A stretch of 64,000 nucleotides of DNA, from the NCBI GenBank assembly GCA_031216915.1, contig CM062297.1, forward strand, positions 831,001,337-831,065,336, read 5' to 3'. This document shows positions 23,714-35,370 of the stretch, piece by piece. The stretch is from Pictodentalium vernedei. Lineage: Eukaryota; Mollusca; Scaphopoda; Dentaliida; Dentaliidae. Position numbers and translations under genes: made by a program. Under the pieces are notes generated by a model that was not told where the DNA came from, did no database searches, and was given only the letters and a program-made list of their open reading frames with translations. Numbering within the stretch: the first letter of the stretch is position 1; each line of letters starts with the position of its first letter.

Positions 23714-24848
23714 TTATTTTTTCCTTCTACGGAATTTATAGGACGTGACTGTCCATTTGAAGCATTGCCTGTTTTTTTTTCTTTTGTATTTTCCACATTG
23801 ATTATGGCTTGTTTCTTCTATAAGAAATAAGGCAATTTTATATATGACGGTGTGTGCAGCAGAACAAACTTGTCTATATGAATTTGTAGATTCAAAATTT
23901 CTCCAAACGTCCAATTGCTACCCTCGTGTTGATGTGCGGCTAAAGATTCTAATATTTTTCCTTTCATTCTATCAAAACTATCAGACATCGAATAAATTTC
24001 CATTGGATCTAAAATAAGGCGTTTTTTTTCCTTTTCACGAATTTGCCAGTTTCCACGTCAACCCTTACCATTTCAAACTTTAATATTATTTTACTTTGAT
24101 ACCCGTTTCTAAATCCTGATGAAAAAAACCATCACGTCAGGTTTTGCATCTTTTCATAAAATTGTCAGGAATGAACTTCTTGCTACCTGCGATGTAGGCC
24201 GATTTAAATTATCTTTTCATGGCTCAAGATCATTCTATGTGACTGAACGCAGATTTGAAATGTCTTGTATATCATTCCTTTAAATCGTTATGGTCTTCCA
24301 TTTTTTGTTTTGTTTTGCAGTTCGACCATGAATACATATACAATGTCCATTACTTCGCCACGCATTTTTTGTATTCCTTCTTTTTTGGTGAGAGGAGAAG
24401 TCTGTTCGATTTTTCGTTTCCTACTGCTATCAGAAGATTTTTTTCTTCTTCCACCTTAAATGATTTTTGTTCTCTTATGATGAATTTTATTTCTGTGTTG
24501 TTTTTTCTCGTTACATTAGTTTTCTCTTGAATTCTTACTGCCTAGAGCCAAAAATTGTCCATTTTCAATTTAAAAAATAAGATTACAACCCATTTTGCAC
24601 ACTTTCGATTTAAATTCTGAAAATCTTTTCCCTGTGGTGTCAGCACTTATGTCTTTGATCAAAGTGGGCTTAGTCTTCAAACTCGACACTCTTGGAATAT
24701 TGAGAACTTTAGCACACTTTTTTTTTAATTCGGGTAATTTGTAATCTTGGAAATGTACCATATTGTTTTGTTTTGTTTTTTGGCATATTGTTTTTTTATA
24801 TACTGTTTTATAATATATTTTTTTAAAACGTTTTTTTTTTTGGCTCAT
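23714..24848 (-). pseudogene. Polinton/Maverick (adintovirus-like) gene remnant
   Basis: Minus-strand fragments in order: a short N-terminal region with a possible SAP-like helix pair (24570-24848, LPELKKKCAKVLNI), a badly broken middle, then GKILESLAAHQHEGSNW and the start of an IKLP segment (23818-24003), and lastly CFKWTVT (23714-23914). The order KILESL..GSNW..F..(L)..I..Y..L..SYI.LP..CFKW resembles the N-terminal part of the large protein next to, or fused with, protein-primed DNA polymerase B in Polinton-type elements of aquatic invertebrates. That comparison is from memory. Multiple stops show an old, dead copy. No polymerase, integrase, protease or capsid gene is visible nearby, so this is an isolated fragment. 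It could instead be some other large DNA-element gene. Confidence 0.5.
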
Positions 24849-25035
24849 ATATAAGATAAAAAACGAAATAAAGGTCTTTAACTAGAAAAAGATCTTCCAC
24901 TGCAAATATCATGCTCAAAAGCTGAATGATCTTAAGTTTCGTTTTCTTTAAGAATGGCTCCTGCAATCAATACGCAACAGAATTATATTTTTCACTTAGA
25001 AGACCCAGTTCGTTAAAATTCGTTCCCTAACATCT

Positions 25036-25103
25036 CGACGCCTGAGTGCTAGAATGTTCTGTGTCCCAAAGGGGACACAGAACATTCTAGCACTCAGGCG
25101 ACG
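25036..25103. repeat. Hairpin element with GCCTGAGTGCTAGAATGTTC arms
   Basis: Arms of about 32 bp (CGACGCCTGAGTGCTAGAATG... and its reverse complement) surround AAAGG. The arm sequence also occurs at 18640-18690 and 32913-32950, so this is one member of a small dispersed family. Confidence 0.75.
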
Positions 25104-25942
25104 ATCAACAATTCTACTGTATTATATTATTAGTATATGTATATTATTAGTATTGTGATCCATAGTTGAGTGGTGATTTAGGTGGTGGTTGTTAAGGTTT
25201 AGGTTGTTGTTCATCTTTTATGTGCTGATTTAGTTGAATCATTGGCTTGTTATTGTTTTGGGGTTTGTTATTGTCTCTGTTTTTGCTTGAGCAGTTGACA
25301 TTATTTGGGTTGACTTTAATTCTGTTTGGTTGGTGTGTTTTTTCTAAGGTTTGTAGTAAGGATGGTAGTGCTCCCTTTAGCAAAGTAAACTGTGTATGAC
25401 ATTCCACTTATATTGTTGGTATTTTGTACTTATTACTGCGGCATACGGCGGTATTGCTGATATGTTTAAAACTGATATGTCTTTCACACTTAATTTTTTT
25501 TAACGTTTTGTATCGTTTAGGTTTTCATTTTTCTATACATGCATATATTTGAAAATCGCATGCGATTGTGCTGATAATTTGGACGTTTGGTATTGTAAAT
25601 ACAGGCTCATCATGTTGTTGGCCAGAGCTGGCTTGGCCTCTACAGCTGAATTGTCCGCGGACATGTTATTAGCATTGGAAGCATCGAAGTGGATGTGGAA
25701 TGCACAAATTCACTTTGATGTTCATTTTGTCCACTTTAATTGTTTTAGGTGGCTGAAAATCATCAAATGTAAATGTGTGGGTGTTAGTTTTAATTGTGGA
25801 GCTATTTCTCTTTTTTTGTATTTTTTCACATCAATGACACGTTGTAGTTAACGTCCGTTTTTTCCTATCGTGCAAATCAATACCAGTTAATTTTATCGTT
25901 CTCACAAAAGCGTTGCTGCTGGTAATGAGAGTTTGCTTATGT
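25104..25942. other. No gene recognised
   Basis: Low-complexity TTAT/TAGT repeats at 25115-25160 and a GTT-rich stretch at 25180-25270. The 100-codon frame at 25549-25851 has no recognisable motif. Confidence 0.4.
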
Positions 25943-27526
25943 TTAACCTTCATACTACCAACATATTTTGTGTACTAATCATACCAACAGGGGTTCATTT
26001 GGACCCCTTATATAATTTACTTGTTTGGCGACAAATTTAATTTAATATCAACAATATTCAAGCTTAGGGATATTATTTCAACAAAAGTACAACAGTATAA
26101 CTAACAATTTGACCAACTAGAGTCTTCGCTGGAAACGGAAATAATCGGCAGAATAGCGCCGATACTGAAAAGTAGTGAAAAAGTTCAGCCCTGAACTTGC
26201 GCAAACAGAGAAATATGTGCTTGAGTTTTCGAACATCTCAGATAAAAGCAGACCAAGCCACACTCAAAAGTCAACTTTTGGAATAGTTATGATAGACTTT
26301 CTGTCCCTATAGGCACTGTTCACAAACTGTCTGCAGGATGCTGTGGTCTTGACATACGCACGTATCACATCTCGCACCAACTTTGTTTATCATCACTGCG
26401 GGGACAGAAGGCACACCGCTTTCTTTTATTGCCACCTCTCAGTGGATAACTGGTATCATAATCACAACTCCACCAGATTTTGATTCCATACTTAGCAGGA
26501 TTTGACGGAATGTATTGGCGGAACCCACACCATCCGCGAAAAGGAACCAATTGCTCGTCAACACAAAGATCAGTTCCGGGGATGTAAAACTACGGGAGTT
26601 GTTGTTGAGAAAAGGGTCCAGAACTCGCGAAAAGCTGCTAGCTTGTCTGTTGTTTGTCTCTCGGGTCTGGTAGCTCAATTGTAGAAACGAAGATATTTCA
26701 GGATGTCTGTGAATCTGGTTCTCGACATTGTTGCTGAAAATATGGGACAGCCGTCCTTCAGAGACCAGAACAAAGAAACTGACTCATGATTGGATTTGTG
26801 AACTACAGCAAGCAAGCATAGGCCAATGAATGGCACCATTTCAACATCATCGGTATTTTTTCAAGTTTTCGGACTTTCAGGACGAGCAGCGTTCCTTTCT
26901 GCTATTTTCCACCTTGCTTCGCGGTTGGTTTCAATAATATATATCAATAGAATATTTATCGTAGCCGGCGTGATAAAGAAGTGAAGGCATCCCTAATATT
27001 GTCACACTTCATAGAGTGGGTGATGCCTGGTTGCTGTCTGATTATGTCTTGTGGCTGCCTCCTCCCAACATTTGGGGGTTGTTTGTCCCATACTGTCCCA
27101 TTCCGACCAACATAAGTTGCTGACAGAGCATCTAACTGAGTACTGGATGCGGCTGTGGACCTCACCTGACCTCTATCACGGGTCCTGCCTCTGTCCCTAC
27201 CGCTAGCTCTGACAAGTCCTTGATCCCGACGTCTCACACGTTGTGATTCAGTATTGTCAGCCACTGAAATAGACCGATTGTCTGATTGAATATCTACACT
27301 TTTGTATCGCTGTGGTCCAATGGACCAGATACATGGTCAACTTCACTTTCTGGGGAGCTAGAATCTTCCAGATCTGATTCATCATTCTCCAAAATTGCCC
27401 CCAAGGCTTCTGTAGCAGTATACTTCGCGTTTCATGTTGTTTCTGAAGCTTGGTAACTTTAGAAATGCCAACCGAAAAATGTGCTCCGGGGTCCCATTTG
27501 AGCCCAGTCGGTAGGATGAAGGTTAA
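25943..27526 (-). mobile_element. piggyBac element with intact ends, internally deleted
   Basis: Both ends are visible. TTAACCTTCATACTACCAAC starts at 25943 and GTCGGTAGGATGAAGGTTAA ends at 27526: a TTAA duplication with terminal inverted repeats starting CCTTCAT. Subterminal inverted blocks GGGGTTCATTTGGACCCC (25988-26005) and GGGGTCCCATTTGAGCCC (27489-27506) match each other. The interior encodes piggyBac transposase remnants on the minus strand. The length (1.58 kb) is short for an autonomous piggyBac, in keeping with an internal deletion. Confidence 0.92.
26365..27264 (-). pseudogene. piggyBac-type transposase, degenerate and internally deleted
   Basis: The minus strand starts with MADNTESQRVRRRDQG, an Arg-rich N-terminal region (26956-27264). 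The start of the catalytic domain follows in broken frames around 26680-26880 (HKSNHESVSLFWSLKDG). Then comes VPFRGWCGFRQYIPSNPAKY with GIKIWWSCDY, the hallmark core of piggyBac transposases (26365-26550). Directly after CDYDTSYPLR the sequence jumps to KRKRCAFCPRSDDKQSWC, the C-terminal Cys-rich zinc domain. Several hundred residues holding the later catalytic aspartates are therefore missing. It cannot be active but shows which transposase family visited this locus. Confidence 0.9.
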
Positions 27527-27772
27527 TAAATTGATCCCCGGTGTTCAGTTTTCACACTGGCCCAAAACTGTGTGATGTCACATTTTTAGGCCTTCCGGAT
27601 ATTTTAGTGCCAACAAAACTGTTTTGGTACCAGAACGCTAATAGAAGGGAAGTGTGTGTACTTCGCTGTCTGACTCAAATCCAAATAAATAGATTTAGTT
27701 TTACAAAACGAACTGGCAATTATTTCAGTTTTTGCTGGACAACTGGTCACGGAAAAAGTCCTACAGAACTCG

Positions 27773-27946
27773 TAATTTATTTAAGAATTGAATGCAATTT
27801 TTATAATCTTTATTGGAGTATGAACGTGTGGGAATGGGTACAAATTGTATGAATTCCGAACGGGATTCATACATAATTTGTACCCATTCCCACACGTTCA
27901 TACGCCAATAAAGATTATAAAAATTGATTTCAATTCTTATAATTAC
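27773..27946. repeat. 174-bp palindromic element
   Basis: GTAATT...AATTAC termini enclose two arms of about 80 bp (ATTATAATCTTTATTGG..GTATGAACGTGTGGGAATGG and reverse complement) around GAATTCCGAACGGGATTC. The arms differ at a few bases. It is a typical hairpin MITE, without coding content. Confidence 0.8.
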
Positions 27947-28582
27947 ATTCCACAACTGTTTAAACTACTTTTCACCAAACAACAAAGCAGAAGGACGAAA
28001 TAAAACATGTACGAACGAAAGACGCGAAAAACCACCCTCACACAAAAGACAAAGCGCACAACTCTGTTTTTTTTTTAATTTTCACAACTTTAGAAATAGA
28101 AACGAGTATTTTAGCAACGGGCTTTATGCCACAGTTGGGAAATGTCACCAAAGAAACAGCAGCGAAATTGATCACTGCTAGAGGCGCTAATAGTTAAAAA
28201 CCCGCCCAAACACTGCCCGAATTACATTCTGTTAACTGCGCTTTACCGTAAATGCGGGTCAAAGTTCGACCAAATGTATTCATTGTTACATTTGGTCATG
28301 ACGTTTTCATCCAGCTGACCAATGGGAATTGTGTATTTGGATCCAAAACGTATAACAACATTAACAATGTAATTATAGCGAAATCATCGATAAACGAAAG
28401 AGGCTGCCACCTAAGTTATATTTAGATGCCACTGATTCAAGTAATGGCCAGGCTGATGGTTTTCTGTACGTATACACGTTGTTGCACCAAGATAACAAAT
28501 TAATCGACCAATTACAATTAATTCCTTGGGCTTAGCGAGTCGTGTGTCTTTACAAATGGCAGTATTTAATTTGATGAATACT

Positions 28583-28615
28583 TCATACCGTCGCGAGTGA
28601 CTCGCGACGGTATGA
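28583..28615. repeat. Short perfect palindrome TCATACCGTCGCGAGT..
   Basis: TCATACCGTCGCGAGTGACTCGCGACGGTATGA is self-complementary around the centre GTGAC. Weaker symmetry extends outwards (TTTGATGAATACT / GACGAATTTATC). Confidence 0.75.
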
Positions 28616-28619
28616 CGAA

Positions 28620-30990
28620 TTTATCTAATGAAATGCTCTCTTTTGTAAAGTCGATAACTTACAATATTTTATTGAAGAAAAAACAATGCCCCATCACAGA
28701 TCACTGAAAATTAACATTGAAAATCTGTCTAAATACAATTATTCTAACATCTTTTTTGAGAAAAGAAGTAATACAATTTTTGCTTCTTCAGCAACTGCGC
28801 AATTCATGGCCGCAGTGGCTTTCCTTCACCAGCTAAATAAACCTTTTTGGTGCCAAAATATTAATTAGCCAACGAAGATTTTGTGTTGCTAAATCAATTT
28901 TTTTTTTATTTATTTATTTTATTAGTGCCACTGGATTAATTGGCACCCGACAGCGTGAACACTGCCCGGATATCTTAATGACAATCAACTAATAACACGC
29001 CCGATCTTTTTTGACGTTTTCAAGGACGCTAATTTGTCCAGATATGACATTTTGCAGCAAAAATAGATTGATGTTTGATGCTTTGTCACTTTCTTGAGCT
29101 GCGTATTGGACAAACTGTGGCCATTTGATTTTATTTTGAAGTTGTAATTTCTTGATCAGAGTCAAAATCGGTTGAAACATGGGATACAAAAATATCTCGA
29201 CCTCATTTTTGTATCCCCGTTTGAAAAACGGTCGTATTATGTAATCAGTCTGTCCATCCGCCCGTCGTTCTTTCTGTCCACCTGTCCCTCTCTCCATCTG
29301 TCCGTCCGTTAGTATTTTGGGTTTCCAACCGATAACTCCAGTTTGGATTTTTTGATCTCAACCAAAGTTGGTATGTGTATAACCCAGCTAGTTATAAAGG
29401 CTACGAGAATTGGTTCAGACCAATTATGTTTACATGAGCTTCGGCCAGTTTTGACTTAGAATTCGACAGACTATTAACATTTTCTTTGTATTTTTCGGTA
29501 GTACAATTCAAAATGGCAGTGCTCTTGTTGTTTCCTATTTTGTGAGATGTCTATGCTATTATTTTCTTTGTTTTTTTATTCTATGTCTCACAACCTTACC
29601 CAGAGCTCAATATAGGAGGTTACGAAGCAGATGTCCAGCAAACAGCACATGAGTACATGGAAAGCACACTCGGCCAGGGTGACCACCGTGAACGTGATTA
29701 ACTTAACGTTTTTAGAAACATAGTCACCTGCACAATTTACTTGCGAATCATTAAACGGATTGTTCAACAATCTGTTACTTGTTTTATTCTTACTTGCAAA
29801 TAGATATGGTATTTCCATTTTCTTTTAAATTTTACTGATCACATAAAATGCTACCAACTTTTAAATTAATTTTTCCTCAATAATCAGCTTTTGAATGGAG
29901 AAGAGGAAGTTTCTTATCGCTCTCGCAAACGTAAACAAACTATCGAGTTGTTGTTCATATCTTCTCATACCCGAGACCGTGTATCAGTTGATGTCGCCAG
30001 TTATTTGACTTGATGGTCACAGAATATAAGGCTTTTCAGTGTTTGAAAAAAAACCCACATTTGTCCGCACCTAAAGTGAGAAGTTAATTCTTCGAGTTGT
30101 TTAAAATAACACTTTGTGGACATAATTTATTTTCTCATAATGGAAAATCTTTACTCTTTGAACAGCATCAAAACCAGATAACTGCTCCTTTGGGTTTCGC
30201 ATTTATTGCAAAACATTGGAAAGCGCACAATTTTGTTTGAACAAAAGAATGATGATGATGTTAGCGCGATCCGGTGAATCCCTTTTTATTGTACAACAGA
30301 GAGCAAAATGAAACCCCCGCCTTTACCGCTAAAAATATAATAGAAATGTACAACCACGCAGCATTATGAAGAGGCAGGGTACCCCTTTCGAGGATGCCTT
30401 TTTTCCTATTGACATTGCATTGATTGGAAGTGCGCTGCAACCCCAAAACACAACTACTACAAAACACAACTAGTATCTATTGTTAAAGGGCGAATCTATT
30501 TAGAATTCATGTTGGATTAATGAAACACTATTTGGTACATGGCTACCGTAGCAAATGCTTATAATTTTCTACTGCGCGTACTTCTATACCCAACCGATTA
30601 CAAAAGGCTAATGGTTATTCGATATATATATATGGGTGAGGTGGTACAGCACATGTTCAAACTGGTGTAAAAATCTTTCTATCGCCATGACAGTATCGTC
30701 TTCTATAGAAAATTGTGTAAAATGGTTCTGTGCATTTACTCTTTTGGCGCGAAATAATCTGAGAAACAGAATTCTTAGCGCCTAATATTCATCAGGAATT
30801 TTACAAAAAGTATATGTTGTTAGACTAAAGCGTTATTATTTTAAATTATGTTCTAATGATCTCATTGACAGTTTTTCAAATGATTTTTCTGTATGTATTT
30901 AAATGGCACCTTTATACTTTCATGGGACGATATCGTTGTACACGGATAAGATATAAATGGTGCATGAAACATAGGAATACGTATCTTTGT
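28620..30990. other. No gene recognised
   Basis: AT-rich sequence. 29255-29315 is a GTCC/CTGTCC-rich low-complexity stretch. No exon, RNA gene or element with clear ends was recognised. The segment GCTATTTGGTACATGGCTACC is nearly the same at 30527-30557 and 32888-32917. Confidence 0.4.
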
Positions 30991-31240
30991 TTAACCTTTT
31001 ACCCAACGAATCGGCCGCATCCGCCCGCGAACTATGCAACTTCAGCAGTTGAAAAAATATTATTTTTAAATAAATTTCAACAAAACCAAATCATGTGACC
31101 CCTCGTTGGAAGGAGCTCGTCGAGCTCGTCCAACGAGGGGTCACATGATATGGTTTTCTTGAAATTGTTTGAAAAATTTGAAAAAAAATGATATTTAAAG
31201 TAATAAATTTTGATATCGTCTGCTTTGGATAAAGGGTTAA
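30991..31240. mobile_element. TTAA palindromic MITE, copy 2
   Basis: TTAACCTTTTACCCAACGAA starts at 30991 and GGATAAAGGGTTAA ends at 31240. The interior contains GTGACCCCTCGTTGGAAGGA and its reverse complement around GAGCTCGTCGAGCTC, as in copy 1 but in the opposite orientation: here the GCCGCATCCGCCCGCG subterminal block is on the left. It lies about 440 bp upstream of the first SLC16-like exon, in its intron. Confidence 0.88.
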
Positions 31241-31677
31241 AATCACTTAGAGATGGACACACACAGTTGGCTAAAATGACTACTGCAGTATCTTCCCGCG
31301 GTCTGCAATCTGTCGACTTTAGTCGCCTGTCGCGCCAAAAGAAATAAATATCTTTCAGTATGCTAACTGACCACATCCATTCTGCATTATTCATATAAAT
31401 TGCATTTGACTTTTTTTGTTTTTCTTTTCTTAAGCTTTGGCAGGAACGTTATGGAAACACTCTCGTCCATCCGCATCTATTGCGTGATAATAATCTATGG
31501 TTACGAAAGGAAAGTGTTTGAGTGAATTCACTACCCCCATTCCTCCTCTCGACCAGAAGCGCCAGGTTACAAAATACCGACAAACGTTTACATATAGGTC
31601 TATGTATTATTTTATTAGTCGGGTTGAAATGAAATGATGAAGAGTTTAGAAAACTGTATTTATTATATTTTTTGTAG

Positions 31678-31821
31678 GACCTTTGGTTAGTGTATTGATA
31701 AGAGTATTCGGTAACAGGCCTGTCGTCATCGCAGGTGGAATAATATCATCAGCTGGTGTTTTGTCAATGGTGTTTGCAGAAGATGTGGCCACACTTTGTG
31801 TGTTTTACGGTGTGATAGCGG
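31678..31821 (+). CDS. Monocarboxylate-transporter-like (SLC16, MFS) gene, internal exon (144 bp)
   Basis: The exon is flanked by a pyrimidine-rich acceptor (TTTTTTGTAG, ending at 31677) and a donor (G/GTAAGG at 31822). In phase 1 it encodes PLVSVLIRVFGNRPVVIAGG, then IISSAGVLSMVFAEDVATLC and VFYGVIAG. This corresponds to TM2-TM4 of SLC16 carriers, including the conserved (N)RFG.RPVV.xGG pattern between TM2 and TM3. SLC16 proteins carry monocarboxylates or related solutes across membranes, some with protons; the substrate here cannot be told. The preceding exon (with the family's DGGWGW-type TM1 motif) was not found in the 31 kb upstream, so it is farther away or missed. The next exon is 20.3 kb downstream in matching phase. 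Confidence 0.85.
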
Positions 31822-32043
31822 GTAAGGTTAAATTTAATTCAAACCATTTTCATGCGCTCCACATAGCTCACCACGGCTGTATACAAATTCCGAAAGTCCG
31901 CATCTCGACTGTTTCACTGAAATCGAGAACTGTTGGTCAACACAAGCTCTCCATCCGACCCAAGCACCATCAAATACAACATTATTGTTTTTTCATAGCA
32001 CTCGTTTAACTTACAATTATGAAGCTTCACTCGCTCTTCCTTG

Positions 32044-32447
32044 TTATTTATTTATTTATTGGTATTGAAGGTTATATACCTATGCACAGTGGCTAATCAT
32101 GACCGTGACAGCTTTACGGGTGGAGGAAGCCGGAGTACCCGGAGAGAACAACCGTGCAACGACGAGCAGCTGCCAGCTCCTCAAAATCGTAACTCCGCAT
32201 TGCAGCACAGGCAGGATTAGATTGGTTGAAGACACGCGTACCATCGACGTTCAGTACGCCTTAGTACACAGCGCCATCGTTCCCCCATGTGGACAATCGG
32301 GGTTAAGTGCCTTGCCCAATGACACAACGCGTGAGTCCGAATCAATCGCTCAGACGGTCACCCATCCAAGGACTAATCGGCCTCGGCGTTGCTTAACTTC
32401 GGTGATCTGACGAGCACCGGTTACCGCAACGCCACCGCGCCCCGCTG
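32044..32447 (-). mobile_element. SINE with 5S rRNA-like head (SINE3-type), minus strand
   Basis: On the minus strand the head contains ATCACCGAAGTTAAGCAACG and TTAGTCCTTGGATGGGTGACC, unmistakably derived from 5S ribosomal RNA (internal promoter region). Then follow TTGTGTCATTGGGCAAGGCAC, the GTGTACTAAGGCGTACTGAACGTCGATGGTAC-type body, TCCTGCCTGTGCTGCAATGC, ACCCGTAAAGCTGTCACGG, and a tail of AATA repeats. The body is the same as in the tRNA-headed SINE at 40.5 kb. TTCCTTG at 32037-32043 and 32448-32454 looks like the target duplication. It is a retroposed element, not a working 5S gene. Confidence 0.9.
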
Positions 32448-32638
32448 TTCCTTGAAGGATATATTTAGTGCATAACATTAAAGGATTTTCATAATTCAAC
32501 CTTTAACTCACCTAGCGTCGAATTAGATCTTTTTCATGAACTAAACATATAAACTCGTCTGTTGAGATCTCACCCTTGAAGTTTTAGGATCTTGGAAATT
32601 CTCAATGATCAGGACCAAACTGAACCGTGACGTCATAC

Positions 32639-32736
32639 GGGGGGGGGGGGGATCATTAGCCAAAAATATAAGTTTGACCTATTTTTCGAAATGTTATTAT
32701 CCTGTAGAGCCCCCCCCCCCCCCCCCCCCCCCCCCC
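32639..32736. repeat. Poly-G (12) and poly-C (27) runs 60 bp apart
   Basis: A G run at 32639-32650 and a C run at 32710-32736 lie in inverted relation, able to pair. No gene lies between them. They are among the longest homopolymers in the window. Confidence 0.9.
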
Positions 32737-32919
32737 ACTAACAAAAATAATAAATCGGAATCACATGTTTTTATTTTCTCGATTTCCACCATTTTTACGT
32801 TCTTACTTCACTTGATATTTTAAGGGAAACGTCACATTTATGACTCCCATAACTTCTTACCTACTTTACAGGTATAAACTTCCAGACGCTATTTGGTACA
32901 TGGCTACCATAGCAAATCG

Positions 32920-33640
32920 ACGACTCAGTGCTAGAATGTTCTTTGTCCCACGTCTATGTTTTTTTACTAGAGTTGTTAAGTGTTTTCTCTCTCTAATTGC
33001 TCGATTTCGTCGAAATATCTCTAAAGCGAAATTACGAATCGCGAGTCAAAATGTCAAAATGTGTAATTTTCAGTCTATGTTTTCAAGTGTATCATCAATG
33101 GATTTGATAACTTTAGCGGTGATGTCTCGCATGCTTAAGATTTCCAATCGTCCAAATGGTAAAAAGACATGTGATTTTCCGTTTGGGTTTTACAGTGTTT
33201 TTACAGGTCAAATTGATCGATTTAACCGAAATATTTCTCATGTCAAATTACGAAATCGCGATTCAAAAATGTCAAAAACGTGTAATTTTCCGTCTGTGTT
33301 TTCAAATGTATCATCGACGGATTTAGTCAGTTTGATAGAGATCTCTCTGAGGTGCGACAGTTTTGTCCTCACTAGAGATTGTGCCAGTATATTCCTCGAG
33401 GCGATACGCGCCTTGGAACCCGTTAGATGTTTCGCCTGCGTTTTGCAGTGTCTCAACAATGGAAAAAGTCGATTCCGACATAGATCTATCGACCAATAGA
33501 AAATACTTTCACCTCCAATTCGATCGATCGCGGTTCTGTCTGGTTTTGTAGTGTTTCATCAACAGATGTGGTCGATTTTACAGTGGCCTCTCGGATGTGT
33601 GACATTTTGAACCTTGTGATATGCGAAATGGCGAATGCTT
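32920..33640. repeat. Degenerate ~100-200-bp repeat (encodes a repetitive open frame)
   Basis: The block TCAAAATGTCAAAA.GTGTAATTTTC.GTCT.TGTTTTCAA.TGTATCATCAA.GGATTT occurs at about 33046 and 33266. Shortened relatives occur near 33430 and 33530 (TTTTGTAGTGTTTCATCAAC). The 219-codon frame 32840-33499 is open across it and therefore has internal peptide repeats (CNFQSMFSSVSSMDLITL / CNFPSVFSNVSSTDLVSL). I regard the frame as a by-product of the repeat rather than a gene. No splice logic or family motif was seen. Confidence 0.65.
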
Positions 33641-33789
33641 GGATCCAAATGGGGATGAGAAAAAGTATGGAAAAATATTCATGAACTTATTGTAATAGAG
33701 CAGAGGTTCGACTATCACATGACAACCAACATGGATTGTGATCGCGATGGATATATACGTTCCCGAGCGGATGATAGCGAGATACTTGT

Positions 33790-34490
33790 CGACGAGAGAG
33801 ATTCGTGAAATAAAAGTGACAGAAATGTGACTACAATCACTACCCCGTTTCTGGAGAATGGAATAGGACAGAACTTTCGATCAAGAGATTTTTGAGACCA
33901 AATTGAGATAGAGACATCTGACTGCTATCACCGCGTTATTTCAGGAGAGTGAAACATGACAATCCTTAAGGTAAGAGACTTGTGAATATTCTGCGTCAGA
34001 ATAGACATCTAACTGCTATCATTTCCCTATTCCAGTAGATTGAAACATGACAAAACTTTCGAACAAGAGACTCGTGAATGTACTGCTTCAGACTGGAGAT
34101 CTAATTGCTATTACTACCCCATTTCAGGAGAGTGGAATATGACAAAGCTTTAGAAGTGATTCGTGAACATACTGAGATAGAGAGAGATCTGACTACTATA
34201 ATTACCCCCATTTCAGGAGATTGAAATATGACAAACATTCTGGTAACAGATTCGTGAACATACTAAGACAGAGAGATCTGACTGCTATTACTGTGACATT
34301 TCAGGAGAATGGAATATGACAAAACTTTCGACAAGAGACTCATGAATGTACTGTGACAGACTGGCGATCTGACTGCTATTACTGCCCCATTTCAGGAGAG
34401 TGAAATATGACAAACCTTTAGAACAGGAGACTCATGAACGTACTGAGATAGAGAGAACTGACGACTATTACCACCCCACTTCAGGATATT
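33790..34490. repeat. Minisatellite, ~90-bp unit, about seven to eight copies
   Basis: The unit reads, with variation: GATCTGACTGCTATTACTACCCCATTTCAGGAGAGTGGAAT, ATGACAAAACTTTCG, ACAAGAGACTCGTGAA, CATACTGAGACAGAGA. Copies run head to tail from about 33800 to 34490. Two or three more diverged copies lie at 35375-35575, separated by 0.9 kb of unrelated sequence. Confidence 0.85.
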
Positions 34491-35370
34491 GAATCTTGTC
34501 CCTGTATCAGTATGCATCGCATCTTCTGATTGGTCAACGTGACCAAAACAAATAGCCATGGCATCGGCTATCTTCAAACATGCGGGTGATAAGAGCACGC
34601 GCCGTTGTTCCCCGTTTGTCACTCGAGAAACATCCAGGTATTAAAAATAACCTTTGACCCCGACTGGGTCACACTGATTGCAGAAACTCCTATTAGAACT
34701 GTTAAGTTATATCCAACTTATTGTCGTATTGTCGTGAATACTAATTAATACAAATTAAAAAGCATCGTTGCAGCCCTTTGAGTAGAAGCACTTGTTGGCT
34801 GTCGTATTCGATGAGAACTGAAGAGACTGAATCGGGTTCGCAAATATACTTTTGCGCTTTGCGGGGGTGAGAACATCAAGCGGAGCAACTCGTCTGTTTA
34901 TGTTCGATATCGCCTGAGCAGAATACAAAATATCAATCTCTCGCTTCGCTTGTCACTCCAATGGAGACATCGTTCTCAAACGTATTGAACTCACGCCTAA
35001 ATCCACCGTCAAATCAAATAATACTGCCGCATGGCTTTTTAGATAGTATTTGTCAGAGAAAGACTTTGATACTGAATTTGAATCGGTTTTAAAACTAAAA
35101 GTGAAAAACTTCCCCATGTGTGACCTGGTTTATAAACAACGATTCGGAAATAGACTCGATCTATTTATAGTTTTGCGGTGACGTTTGTTTCGCTGTTTGG
35201 TTCAAAACCCGAGGCTCGGTGTGGGGTTTAAACTTCTTCGCCTGAGTCTTAATGTGGGATCATATTTTACATCTCGGCATTATTTCTGTGTGTTGCGCCT
35301 CGTGGTTGAAAACCGACATCCATGTATTAAAGCTCCATGTACCCTGGATGTTGCCCGAGATAACTTATAA
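34491..35370. other. No gene recognised (within SLC16-like intron)
   Basis: Intronic sequence between two blocks of the ~90-bp minisatellite. The 76-codon and 61-codon frames here show no motif. Confidence 0.4.

Noticed and set aside
32345..32445. 5S rRNA gene
   Set aside because: Only part of the 5S sequence is present and it is followed by the SINE body. The TTCCTTG flanks mark a retroposed copy.
32870..32917. Possible small exon (acceptor TTTACAG followed by YKLPDAIWYMATIAN)
   Set aside because: The two SLC16 exons already join directly in phase. The segment is duplicated at 30527, with stop codons nearby, and there is no matching donor.
32840..33499. 219-codon plus-strand frame
   Set aside because: Internal peptide repeats mirror a DNA repeat. 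There is no family motif. It overlaps the intron of the SLC16-like gene and starts beside a hairpin-element arm.
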